Shown here: positions 37,375 through 48,181 of the stretch, in pieces | Layout: the number at the start of each line of letters is the position of its first letter | Position numbering within the stretch: position 1 is the stretch's first letter | NCBI GenBank assembly: GCA_012295275.1 | Contig: CM022670.1 | Coordinates: forward strand, 1,060,001-1,112,500 | From: Chrysomallon squamiferum | Taxonomy: Eukaryota > Mollusca > Gastropoda > Neomphalida > Peltospiridae | Direction: 5' to 3' | DNA length: 52,500 nucleotides | Position numbers and translations under genes: made by a program | Notes under the pieces: model-generated | Database searches by the model: none | What the model saw: only the letters and a program-made list of their open reading frames with translations | Told to the model about the DNA's origin: nothing

Positions 37375-38303
37375 AAAAATAAAGAAAAAAACAACAACTT
37401 AAAAGCTATTTATTTTGTCTGTTTGGTTAAGAACAACACAGCAGTTTTTAAACAGTAAACATTTCGCTCAGATGTAAATCCTGCACACCCCGCGGTTTTA
37501 ACATTGTTAATGAAGAGTGTGTCATCAACACCAGTATTTGTCATACAGTTCACAGCAACCCAGGTCACGTGCATCTTGCCAGATTATATTGCTCTAAATT
37601 AAAATGAAAACCTACAGATGTGTGCTTTGTTATCTGGATGAAATAAAATGTATAAATAATCATAAGGCTTTCTTTCATGTATTTACTGCCGGTAGTCACA
37701 CAAAATACAACAATGTGGGATCATAATCATTTTTGTATCTGGGTAACGGGCAGAGGATTAAGAGTGCAGCAGACCTTGACCTGTGTGGTTATAAACTGTG
37801 TGACGGATTCGGGTTTGAGTAGTGGGAGGATACAGCTCTGCAACTGATGCTGAAGCGACAACAACATATTAAAAGTGACGTAAAGCTACATCCGGATATT
37901 ATCGGAAATCGATAATTTATTACTGTTGTTGTTGTTGTTATGCGTTGTTTTCACTTTTGTTCTTGGTTATTTCATTGCTTTCAGTTTTTAAAATATCGTG
38001 AAGGAAGCTATCGTGATAACTATAGCAGTTTGAATTTCTCATCGATGTATCGTTATCGAGACCATCAATCGCGATCCAACGGTGATTTGTTATCTCCCCT
38101 TGCTGTAACACCAATATCATCTGCTGTGACCTTCAGTTAAAGTGTAGAAAAATGGAAATACGAAGATAAAATTCAAAGAAAATTACTCTGAGTATATTAA
38201 TTAAGAATATTAAATTAACTTTCATGTTGTTATATCCACTAATAAGTATATTAAAATAACAGCAACAAATATAAATAAATAAACTTACCGAAAGAATGAA
38301 CAT
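33874..38303 (-). CDS. Toll-like receptor (LRR-TM-TIR), two coding exons, one apparent frameshift
   Basis: Single-pass innate immune receptor of about 830 residues. Exon 1 holds only five codons (ATG at 38303, ends 38289, donor GTAAGT); a 1936-bp intron follows and exon 2 runs 36352-33874. The join is phase 0 and gives a textbook signal peptide, MFILSVLTLLGLSVVSAALA. Next come a two-Cys N-terminal cap, about 20 leucine-rich repeats (NLNTLDLSSN, FLDISGNKIS), and one C-terminal cysteine cap (CIC...C...C), the single-cluster arrangement. A membrane helix (WFMIALPMILFTALGPVLFFFVI) precedes the TIR domain: box 1 FDVCLCYAEHD, box 2 DRNSVPGE (the BB-loop Pro-Gly is kept) and box 3-like ESWEAF near the end. 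Such receptors signal through MyD88-type adaptors to NF-kB. Exon 2 is broken by one extra base in a GGG run (34941-34943), splitting it into 36352-34922 and 34929-33874 frames. Everything else is intact, so sequencing error or a very young null allele is likeliest. Confidence 0.93.
34941..34943 (-). other. Single-base frameshift in TLR exon 2
   Basis: On the gene strand the run reads TTGGGAAAACC. One G fewer restores the LRR pattern (FPSLENLYLNDVSLP) into the downstream frame; as written, the frame ends 15 nt later at TGA (34924-34922). The break falls at the junction of two short homopolymers, a common place for indel errors. Confidence 0.85.
37282..37378 (+). repeat. A tract followed by AAG and AAAG arrays
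   Basis: Poly(A), AAT, AAG, then AAAG units in order. Confidence 0.93.
37985..38140 (+). CDS. Candidate terminal coding exon, unknown protein (antisense within TLR intron)
   Basis: A strong acceptor (TTTCATTGCTTTCAG) opens a 51-residue frame ending at TAA 38138-38140, with AATAAA at 38274-38279. The frame is Tyr/Arg/Ser-rich (YREGSYRDNY, MYRYRDHQSR, then SPLAVTPISS), which looks like a cytoplasmic or disordered tail rather than translated repeat. The other two frames stop almost at once. No upstream partner exon was identified, and I do not recognise the protein. The frame also stays open upstream to ATG 37940, giving a 66-residue ORF as an alternative. Confidence 0.35.
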   Translation, partial: FLKYREGSYRDNYSSLNFSSMYRYRDHQSRSNGDLLSPLAVTPISSAVTFS

Positions 38304-38324
38304 TGTTCGTTAAAGGTTGCACAC
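38289..38324 (-). other. TLR exon 1 (start codon exon)
   Basis: Coding part is 38303-38289; A at -3 of the ATG. A possible acceptor AG at 38326-38325 would make 38324 the exon start and remove an out-of-frame ATG just upstream. A matching upstream donor (ATGG|GTAAGTTT) begins at 38835, so a noncoding exon may lie above 38836. Confidence 0.6.
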
Positions 38325-38482
38325 CTGACATGCTGGTGAAATGTTGTTAGCTCCGCACTGCTGTCATTTCAGTTTAAAAACAAACAGGTGAACTGTAATT
38401 TCGTAAGAAAAATCTCTTTTCTCGTTACATTCCATTTTTGTGGTGAATGAGTGCGCAACTTCGTGTATAGACTCAGTTTGTG

Positions 38483-38488
38483 TATAAA
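38483..38488 (+). promoter_or_regulatory. TATA box, plus strand
   Basis: TATAAA, with TGCGCAAC (C/EBP-like) about 30 bp upstream. It would start transcription near 38513, away from the TLR gene, making the 38.3-38.9 kb interval a possible divergent promoter. Confidence 0.3.
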
Positions 38489-38584
38489 TCAGAGCGACCG
38501 TTCACCTCATACGTGAAAGTAATTTGAGAAGAGCAAATCGGAAACGTTATTGTGAAGCTTGTCTGAATAGTCATCTGATATAGG

Positions 38585-38697
38585 ATGACAACACAAAACG
38601 TTAATCCGACAGACTGTATATACAGTGTTTCTTACAGTCTAGTAATTATTTGTGCTTTTGTTCTTTTTCTCACTCTTATTCTTATTTGTTGTTGTTG

Positions 38698-38735
<38 letters not shown>

Positions 38736-38752
38736 TTTTTTTTTTTTGTTGA
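38585..38752 (+). CDS. Possible small ORF with one membrane segment
   Basis: 55 codons starting 72 nt after the predicted start site of the TATA box at 38483. A polar N terminus (MTTQNVNPTDCIY) leads into a hydrophobic helix (LVIICAFVLFLTLILI), then Cys, Tyr and Phe runs that are simply translated TTG, TTA and T repeats. Either a chance frame, or a first exon whose true end lies near the Cys run and joins 39000-39198. No good donor is visible. Confidence 0.15.
38697..38748 (+). repeat. (TTA)n and T tract
   Basis: TTG units pass to TTA units and then about 14 T. Confidence 0.95.
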
Positions 38753-38999
38753 GGGTTTTTAATTATATGGCAGTATTTGTGTGCAGTTAGACTTGATCAC
38801 TTTTTCCAGTCACTGCGCTTAATGAATAAACTTACCCATTTTTACTAGTAGAAAAATCGTCACAGAAGAAAAGTGAATTGGAAACAGCACGTGACAAGGA
38901 CACCGAAACCAGCTGGAAATATCTGGTGATTAAACTTCATGAAAATCTTCACACTGGTTGTGTTTTAACTTCATTTTCATACCACTACCATCTCCGTAG

Positions 39000-39198
39000 C
39001 TTGTGTTGTTGCAAAGGAGATATGGACATAAGCCCCCCAGGACAAATGCCCCCCCGTAAAAATCCAAAGGATGAGACGCCCCCGAAAGTGAAAACAGAAG
39101 ATAGGACAAAAGACCGCAAAGATAAAAACAAAGAAGTACAAATGCTCCCAAACTTAAAAAAGTATTCTGCCAATGATGATATTTCCCCGGACACCTAG
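39000..39198 (+). CDS. Candidate terminal coding exon, unknown Pro/Lys-rich tail
   Basis: Acceptor CCATCTCCGTAG, then a 66-codon frame to TAG 39196-39198. It opens with a Cys triplet and Lys (LCCCKGDMDISPP), followed by Pro-rich and charged sequence (PPRKNPKDETPPKVKTEDRT) and ends LKKYSANDDISPDT. The base composition is richer in C than the flanks and looks coding. The cysteines followed by basic residues would suit an acylated juxtamembrane tail. Also readable as a free 59-codon ORF from ATG 39022. Upstream exons unknown; no AATAAA close by. Confidence 0.4.
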
Positions 39199-39450
39199 TT
39201 ATCAAAATCATGGAATGTGTGTAATTAGTTATTCGGTCAAGCTTTAATAACTGACTGACTCTAAAGGTAATCGACGTAATAATACTTTAGTAAATATGAA
39301 ATGATTTTGTCATGAAGTCATAGTGTAAAATTACGTCCTCAGTTTTTGTCAGCTTTTGATATTATTTTCGGAAATTATATTCAGTTTTCAAAATTTTCTC
39401 ATTCTGTACTAAAATACTCACAGAACATACATACATAGATACATACGTAC

Positions 39451-39485
<35 letters not shown>

Positions 39486-39958
39486 CATTCACAGAATCGT
39501 GCAGGCATGCAGACATACATACATACATGCATGCACACACACACATGTTTACACACGTACGGATGTTTGGACATGTAATAATCACTTCTTCTTTCTCATT
39601 CTGCTGGTTTGAAAAATTAACTTCACCCTTCAACATAAAGTTGTTGTCGAACATTAAAAAAAAAAAAAAAAAAAAAAAGACCCCCCCCCAAAAAAAAGAG
39701 AAAAAAAAAGGATGAGGTTCGTATAGTTCATGTCGTAGTGGTATTCCGTTACGAAAATCGAAGGACGTTACATCATTTTGACAAATCGTGTTAGTGAACA
39801 GTCAGCTTCGATTTGCAAGCCGCACGTTTAAACGTCCCGCGTTCAAATTCGTCCCGATTCACAATTCGTCAGTTCGAAGTAACTGAATAGTGTAATGTAA
39901 TCAAAGCGAAAAACGTTTTGTAAAAATTTGTTTGTGGTAGTGTTGAGTATGTGTATAG

Positions 39959-39961
<3 letters not shown>

Positions 39962-40028
<67 letters not shown>

Positions 40029-40031
40029 TCA

Positions 40032-40062
<31 letters not shown>
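39962..40062 (+). repeat. (TTA)n-(TAG)n-(TTA)n compound repeat
   Basis: TTA units switch to TAG/AGT and back to TTA. Confidence 0.94.
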
Positions 40063-41257
40063 TGTAACATACGCTGTGAAGAAATTAAATAGATGATATT
40101 TTTATTTCATAATTTTCTTTCTGTCTTTCTTAATTTCTTTATTTATATTTTTATTCTTTCTTCTTTCATCTCTTTTTTTTTTTTTTTTTTTCTGGTTTTT
40201 TTTTTTTTTTATTATATATTATTTATTTATTTATTTATCTATTAAAAAATTCAGTTTGATATTTTCATCTTCTTTTCTTAACTTCTAACTGTTTTTTACC
40301 TCTTATTGAATTATAAAATATCTCTATTTCGTCTATCCCGACTTTCTTGTGTTTCAAAAAACAACGGAAATTCGAAAATTCTTGAAGTTTTTAGTTCAGC
40401 AACAAACATCCCAAGTTAAAGCAGCAGCCATTTCGCGTTCCAGGAAAAGTGACAATTCAGTTTCTGTAACCTTCTTTTCATTCCTTCCTTCATTCCTTCA
40501 TTTTCTTTCCATCCATTTTCATTTCAGGATCGGTTTTCATTAATAAAATTCTGCAATTAAAATCACGTCAATCATTTTTTGTTTTATTGCTGTTATTTTT
40601 GTTTTATTTGAAAGATGAAATTAATGCTTGTTCGACATATGCTCCATTCCATTATAGAACGGTTCTCTTCAGTGAAAAATAATTCGGTTATTTTTTATTT
40701 TAAACAATAAGTCAGTTCTGGGATCTGAACCCTCAACGCTTCAGTGATCTTCTTTTTAATTTCAAGATAAAGAAAAAAAAAAAAAAAAAAGAAAAAAGTT
40801 AATAAATAAAAAGAAAGCAACAAAGAAAAAAAAAACCCAAAACTTTGCTAAAACAAAAATACCAAAAAACACATTCAATTTCTACTTGACGGATTAAAAA
40901 ACAAAATAACGAGCAACTGTTATAATTTGAAACTGTTTTTATATTAAGCTGATTGCTTCTTTCACTGTGAAGTAATGGTTTATGGGAGGCTTTGAATTCC
41001 TGGCACAACTTTGCTGAATAAGCTGACGTTTTTGTGGATTTACTAATAAAACACAACTTGAAAACTCTAGTAATAAAACAAGAAAAAAAAATGATATTTT
41101 ATAATTTCTTCATCCAGACTGTTTCTGTGTTTCTGAAAGCACATTTAAAATAATTAAATAATAAAATGGAAAAAAAAGAAGAAAGAAACCAAAGATGAAA
41201 AAAAAACAAAAAAAACAACAACAACATACGGTTTATATAAAATAAGAAAGTATAAAA

Positions 41258-41300
<43 letters not shown>

Positions 41301-41302
<2 letters not shown>

Positions 41303-41528
41303 ATATGATGACGAGAATAACAAGAACACACAAAAAAAAAAAAAAAAAGAAATAATAACAATAAATAATTAAATTAAATAAAAAATAATAGAAAAATACT
41401 CAATAAAATAAAAATATTATTAAATAATAATAATGAATATGATGATGAGAATAACAAGAACACACAAACACAAAAAATAATAATAATAACAATAAATAAT
41501 TAAATTAAATAAAAAATAATAGAAAAAT
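41301..41528 (+). repeat. Tandem duplication of an AT-rich unit
   Basis: The segment starting GAATATGATG at 41301 recurs at 41434, offset 133 bp. The copies share about 95 bp almost unchanged, differing mainly in the A-tract length and a few bases. Confidence 0.85.
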
Positions 41529-42657
41529 ATTAAATAAAACAACAACAACAACTATAAACTGTCATTAACATTCATAAAAGACGCTGTATCTCAATTTGTT
41601 TTGGATTTTCTTAAGTGGAGGGGTGAACATGCTTATCAAACGAATTACACCAAATTAAAATCACTGATTTGAAAAAAGAAAATCTTTAGCTGAAAACATA
41701 TACAAACATGTAAAAGCAATCAGAAAACTGCTCTCTACAGCGGATAACTTTTAAAAACAGCTTTTCATCGTAAAAAAGTGAGTCGAAGCTGTTTGGCCTG
41801 GAAGTGAAATAAAATGACTGACCTGAAGAAAACTCTGGTAATGACGACCGTGCCAAGACGCCTGACTCTGACTCTGACTCTGACTCTGACTGTGAGGTCG
41901 ATCAAGCATTGTGTAGGCAGAAATGACAGATCGTGATTTGATAGACAGCAGCGTCCTGAAACACGACTGACTCGATCAGTCACTGTCACGTTTAACAGAG
42001 TCCACTAATTCGTGATCGCGTTATTCAGCCGAAATGAGTCAGGGACACAGTGTTTGTGATAAATAGGTCATTAGCGGACAGATGGCGCTGTTAAGGGGGG
42101 GGGTTAAGTACATCCACGTTTTTTTTTTTTTTTCTTAAAGAGTGAAAAAAAAAATGATGACGTATATTTCAGACGTGTGAGACACAAGTGAGTGGAATGA
42201 AGATCTGGACTCAGTGACTGTTTTCAGATTCCTAGTCAAAAAGTAGGCATCGCGATAAGTCGTCACTTGCCGTAAGACATTTTTAATAAATACACAAAAT
42301 TATAAGACAAAAATTCTGTTTCGTTACTTTTTCTCACTATTCACACAAGACGAGGGAAATAATTATAAAGTCGATTTAAAATTACCTTATATATCTGTGA
42401 AATTTTGTATATGTAGATTTAGATGATCGCAATTGCCTCTTTCTTCCAGGGGGAAAAATATAAAAAATAATAATAAAAATAATAAAACTCTAATCAGGAT
42501 CGGTGACTAATAACACACAGATGAAACTACTGCTACTACGGCTACTTTTATTACAACTACAGCTATTCACAATACTCTGCTTCTGTTTCTTCTACAACTG
42601 CTTTTGAAATAACGTAATTAGTATGAGGCATATCAGAAATAGCGCTAGAAGAAACAG

Positions 42658-42663
42658 ACAGAC

Positions 42664-42752
<89 letters not shown>

Positions 42753-42753
42753 G

Positions 42754-42810
<57 letters not shown>

Positions 42811-42813
42811 GAG

Positions 42814-42852
<39 letters not shown>

Positions 42853-42881
42853 GACAGAGAGAGACAGAGAGACAGATAAAC

Positions 42882-42952
<71 letters not shown>
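42658..42952 (+). repeat. Long imperfect (GA)n array with GACA and GCGA variants
   Basis: About 295 bp of nearly pure purine strand, with GACA units near 42658, 42802 and 42842-42890 and GCGA near 42754 and 42814. Confidence 0.97.
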
Positions 42953-42955
<3 letters not shown>

Positions 42956-44040
42956 AACGAAGGAAACAAAAAAAGAGAGAGTCTGGTAAACAAAAAAATG
43001 TAAATATTGATAGTATTATTACTGATGGAAATGACTGCTAAAAAATCTTTTGAGGTTTTTTGTTTGTTTTTTCACAGACTCAGTTTCTCACACATTCAGA
43101 TTTCATGCTAAGAACATTTTTCAGAGATCGCAGTTGATTTGGTTACTAAGCATCTAATCAAATTGAATGTTCATAATGCGTTTTTATTTCAATAATAGAG
43201 AGAAAAATTTTAAAAAATCAAATAATAAAATCAAACAGTAATTGACATGCAAAAGCGTAATTAGGAGAAAAAACAGCAAATACAAGGTTAGCATATTGGT
43301 GACTGTCTCTTAACAGACATCGCCAAATTATGTCGTCTGCTTCAGTTAATACAATTCTTCAACAGAAACATTTTAATTAATTGATAATAAAATTATATTA
43401 AAAATAAATAAATATATATATATATATATAAAAAAAAATGAAGATAATTTAATTGTCTTCAAACACCTTTTTTTTTTTTTTTTTCTTTCTTTCTTTCTTT
43501 CTTTTTTTTTATTAAAAAAAGAAAAAAGAAATCAAGAAGGCAGCTACCAATTATTAATATTTTTTTATTAATTCCCCCCCCCCACGTCTGTGGAATTATT
43601 GACGTAATAGCGCTGGAAGGTCAACATGAAATCATCAATCTAACGTTTTCAGTGTAAATGCTAGCGAGATTGGTTTTTGGTAAATTCCGTCTTTGATTCC
43701 AGCACCGACATTATAATTCAGCTGGTTGAAATCGTGTAATTAGAATATGCCGTGTATTTTTTTTTTTTTTTTTTTCTATGCAGAGTAGGAAACAGAGATA
43801 CATTTATGATAGTGAAGTTACACGTACTTTAATCCGTTAGATAGCAGCAAAAAGAAAAAAAAAAAAAAAAAAATAGTAATAAAAAAAAAAAAAAAAATAA
43901 TAATGTAAAAACATTTTGCCACCTGACTCTTGCAATTTAAAAATTCATCTTTTCAATCTGGATTTAGCTATTGCTACTACTGCTAATATTAAACCAATAT
44001 TACCACCACTATCGTTAATATTACTGCAACTACAAGTACA

Positions 44041-44172
44041 CGACCACTGCTACTACTACTACAACTACTAGTATACTACAGTTATTACTACTACTATTAA
44101 TATTACTACTACTACTACTGCTACTACTACTACTACTACTACTACTACTGCTACTATTACTGCTACTGCTGC
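44041..44172 (+). repeat. (ACT)n microsatellite, degenerate
   Basis: ACT triplets with GCT and ATT variants. Confidence 0.92.
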
Positions 44173-45079
44173 TGTTGTTAAAATATCAGTTATGGAGTAC
44201 TATTAAACTGAAGACTAACATTTTTTATTCAATTTCTTTTTTTACGCTAGACTTTGACAACCTTTAAAAACATTTTCATTGTTTTATTTTTATTACATCA
44301 TAAAATGTTGTCACCAGTTACTAGAACACATTTTCTTACAGTAGTTTCCGGCAATGTGACGTCACGCCAGACGATACTTTCTTATGCAGACACAATTTAT
44401 ATAATTTGACAACGGTCATTTCAGCCCGAAGGCAGAAGCGCAGACAAAACACAGTCACTGCGCATGACACAGAGTAAATGTCCCGGAAATAATTATGGCC
44501 AATGGGAACTCTCGTTGTCTAGGAGTAATGGAATTTTCTCGAAGTTTCGCACGTGCTGCTGAAGATGGAAGAGTTGTAATAAACGATATTGGATAGAGGT
44601 AGACCGAACATGTTGAAGTGTTTGAAGCGACGTTAATTTGGGTAATTTTACTGAAACAATGACAACAGAGGACATTAAACCTTCGAATCAGTAACCAGGC
44701 CTTTTCAAGACCAGATCTTCTTCCCTCCGATTGTGTTACAAGTGTATTGGCCTTTACAATCACCTGTACACAATCATGATTAGGTTTAATTTGCTGTGGA
44801 AGAAGAAGAAGAAGGAAGAATAGCTTATATATTTATTATTATAATTTGAAATCAGCGGTTATAACATACAGCGTCATACGTTTGCATAATGACCTTGTTT
44901 GCAGTAACGAAATTTTATACATACCTACCCATGTAAACCATAGTCTTAAAGAAACCAGCTCATAATTAGTGAATGTCAACGTGCACACACACATAGACAA
45001 ACACATAGAAATATATACATACACACACTTTCATAATATTTTTAATTTCGTTTTGTTTTTTCTTTCGTTCTTTCTTTCT

Positions 45080-45133
<54 letters not shown>

Positions 45134-45430
45134 TTTAATCGACCTCAGTAACAGTTCCAATTATTGTCTCATTTCTATCGATATTTACCTGCGGTTACAA
45201 TTATTTTAGGATTTCATTTCCTTTTATTGTGTTTTTCATAACAGAAAAAGTGAGTGTGACAGATCACAACACGGGGGAATGGATCTAGGTTAATACTTAC
45301 ATACGTGACTCGTAATTTCTATCTAAAATTCTATATTCGGAAATTAAGGTTATTTTTGCTTTTTTTTTTGCTAGAAGTTTTGATGTTTTGTAAATACTTT
45401 TAATTAACTTATTGATTTTTAATGAAATTA

Positions 45431-45431
45431 A

Positions 45432-45494
<63 letters not shown>

Positions 45495-45515
45495 AAGAAG
45501 AAGAAGAAGAAGAAG

Positions 45516-45553
<38 letters not shown>
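45431..45553 (+). repeat. (AAT)n(AAG)n(AAC)n compound triplet repeat
   Basis: Three clean blocks in series, each changing only the third base of an AA-N unit. Confidence 0.97.
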
Positions 45554-45554
<1 letters not shown>

Positions 45555-45937
45555 AAATAAAACTACAATCACGACTACCGTTACAACTACTATTACGAGT
45601 ACTGCTACTGTTATTACTACTACAGCTATTAATACTACTACTACTACTACTGTTACTACCATTAGTATACTATTACCAACAGCAATACATAAATTACTTC
45701 CTTATAGCATTTGTAACAAAACGTACTTACTAAATCAGTATCATGTTAGTTTTGAAAGATCATCTTTAGCTACCTACAAACAAAGAGGAGAAAAACGAGT
45801 AACAAGATCAGATTACAGACATTCTTTAACCTACTACACGTGTCACTCAGTTGACTGATAAGCCAGCCCTGGGGTACAGTCGCCTGACCCACTGACCTGA
45901 CTTCAATCTTTCAGTACGAAATTTAATAGTAGCCAAG

Positions 45938-45969
<32 letters not shown>

Positions 45970-46964
45970 AATTCAAAATGGCTGCCGTAAACTACTGATC
46001 TTCTAGACGATTAATCATTTCCAATTTGTCACCAGTCTAACGAGGTGAATACTTCCGGCAGCGAGTTTTCAAACCATTTGCTTAATCGACCTGTCGATAT
46101 TTTGGCCATAAATATTAGTTTGTTATGGCTGGACAGTAATGTCGCTTTGACCAAGAGTTTGAGTGTTCGGGACTGAGCCTTCGATCTGAAGTGAGACACT
46201 TCTTCCTGGGTCCTTCGCTCGTCAACTTTAGAGCTTTAAAAGCGAACTCATAAGACGGTTACCAACTTATCCGCTTCCTCGCGAACTTCCTAACAACTAA
46301 CACTAGTACTAATGTTGAATACACAATACAGTCATACCTAACAACTTATTATTGTTGTTGTTGTTGTTGTTGTTCTTATTATTATTTACCTAATCCTTAT
46401 TTTCATGATGAATTACTAAATATTTATTTAACACTGCATTTCATTTTTTATATTAACTTCTATTAAAATGTAATTCTATTGCGATAACTTTAATATTGTA
46501 CATTAGCACGACGGAAATCTTTCACTGGCACCTCCTCATAGAATGTAAAAAAATACCTCAAACATATGTCGTAAGAACTTGTCTAGATAGAGGTAAAAGG
46601 TGAATGCGTCGAAGGGTCTTGATCCTGGGACCCTTCAGCAAAAAGTTTTATTATTTAGCTAAGATTCGTTATTAAAGCAGGATGAAATGTATTTTGTAAC
46701 GTCTTAATTATTCACGATGTTTTATGTATCTTCGAAGATAAAAATGTTGATGTTGCTGAGTGTAATCAAATACATCATAAAAGTAAAAGAAGAAAAGAAT
46801 GAGCTGACGAAAGAAAATTCAGCTTTGCAATTTAATATTGTTTGATTGAAGGTAGATAAGTGGAATTATTTTACAAAAAGAAGACATTAAAATAATTAAA
46901 AAAAAGAAAGGTTTTAAATCTAAAGATCTTGGGATTTCATTTTTGAGATAGATTAATGGACAAA

Positions 46965-46967
<3 letters not shown>

Positions 46968-47055
<88 letters not shown>
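46968..47055 (+). repeat. (GA)43 microsatellite
   Basis: Perfect GA, followed by about 200 bp of looser GA/GACA sequence. Confidence 0.98.
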
Positions 47056-47059
<4 letters not shown>

Positions 47060-48181
47060 GAGCGAGAGAGACAAAGCGATAAATAAAGAGAGTTAAGACA
47101 GAGAGAAAGAGGGAGATAAAGTGATAGGAAGAAAAGAGCGACAGACAAGGAGACAGAGAAAGAGATACACATAAAGAAATATATAGAGGCAGAGTGTCGA
47201 TGTAGATAGATAAAGAGCTAGAATAAAAGACAGGAACATAGAGACAGAGAGAGACAGAGAGAGACAAATAAAGTGAAAGTCTAAGAAATATAACAGAAAA
47301 ATTGAAAAACATTTTTAAAAATCATCAAGATAACAAAAGAATAAAAAACAACAAATAAATAAATAAATCAATAAAAATATTTTAATATAATTATAAAAAA
47401 AAAATTAATGTTTTAAACAGGGGGGTGTAATTGAATATCCAAACGTTTGGCTGACAGATTTACACGTGGTACTTGTAAAATCAACTGTCAAATTTCTCTG
47501 ATTCTCGCACATGTAAACTGATTATAAATCGATCTGCGGCAGTTTTTTTTAAACAACTCAGACTTTTTCTTCACGTCTGATGAACACGTGACAAGATACT
47601 TAGCTGGAATAGTAAAAAAAAAAAAATAAGAAAAAAATAATAATGATAATGATGATAATTCTGTAATAATAATAACAATAAAGACAGAAAAAAAAAAACG
47701 TAAACGCGAAAGAACTATTCAGAAGTAAGGCTGTGATATTTCAATAATTTGACTGTCGTAATTTTTTCATCTCGATATATTTAATGACGTACTCAAATGG
47801 ATGACATAATGTAATGTCATTATTGTTAATTTGTTTTTTTAAATATAACTTTCTTCAAATACAGGCATAATAGCACATACGTGTTAGTAATTTGTAATTT
47901 GAAATATACACGGCAATTGTTTTCTTATTAGTGTAAGTAACATATACACATCATTATATCACAGAGTACTTTAGGAGTCTGGGTAATAAATGTGTCACAC
48001 ATTATTCAGTGATTTCTTGAATACGACAGTTTGATCTTAGAAATGAAGTACGTGCAAATCTGGAAATGTATTAAGGATACTTAATGATACTCAATACTGA
48101 CAGTTATGTATCATTCACGACGATTTAACACTGCAGACACAGAGAAGAAACCCGCAGCTGTCTCTCTTCGTGTTATTTTAG

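Larger units (their letters stand above)
36353..38288 (-). other. TLR intron 1
   Basis: 1936 bp from TCG|GTAAGTTT to TTTATTCAG|GTT. A branch-point-like CTAATAAC lies about 25 nt before the acceptor. It holds an A/AAG/AAAG tract (37282-37378), short dispersed repeat copies (36778-36817, 37850-37920) and, on the opposite strand, a candidate terminal exon (37985-38140). Confidence 0.8.
39199..48181. other. Repeat-rich intergenic DNA, no firm gene
   Basis: Contains A/C tracts (39658-39712), TTA/TAG (39962-40062), T tracts (40170-40210), a 133-bp-offset duplication (41301-41528), a long imperfect GA array (42658-42952), ACT (44041-44172), ATT (45088-45133), AAT/AAG/AAC (45431-45553), an A tract (45939-45967) and GA (46968-47055). 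Possible SINE fragments lie near 39800-39870, 40715-40745 and 46595-46640. Longer frames here are repeat translations. Confidence 0.55.

Noticed and set aside
40710-40745. tRNA gene (minus strand B-box-like GGGTTCAGATCC)
   Set aside because: No A box, acceptor stem or cloverleaf can be formed; at best a SINE fragment.
44455-44763. 102-codon minus frame
   Set aside because: No domain pattern and no clear splice pair; the locally higher GC may be an old repeat or untranslated exon.
45246-45288. Candidate exon with a good acceptor (TTTTTCATAACAG)
   Set aside because: The donor (TAGGTTAAT) is weak and its phase does not match the exon at 48182-48267.
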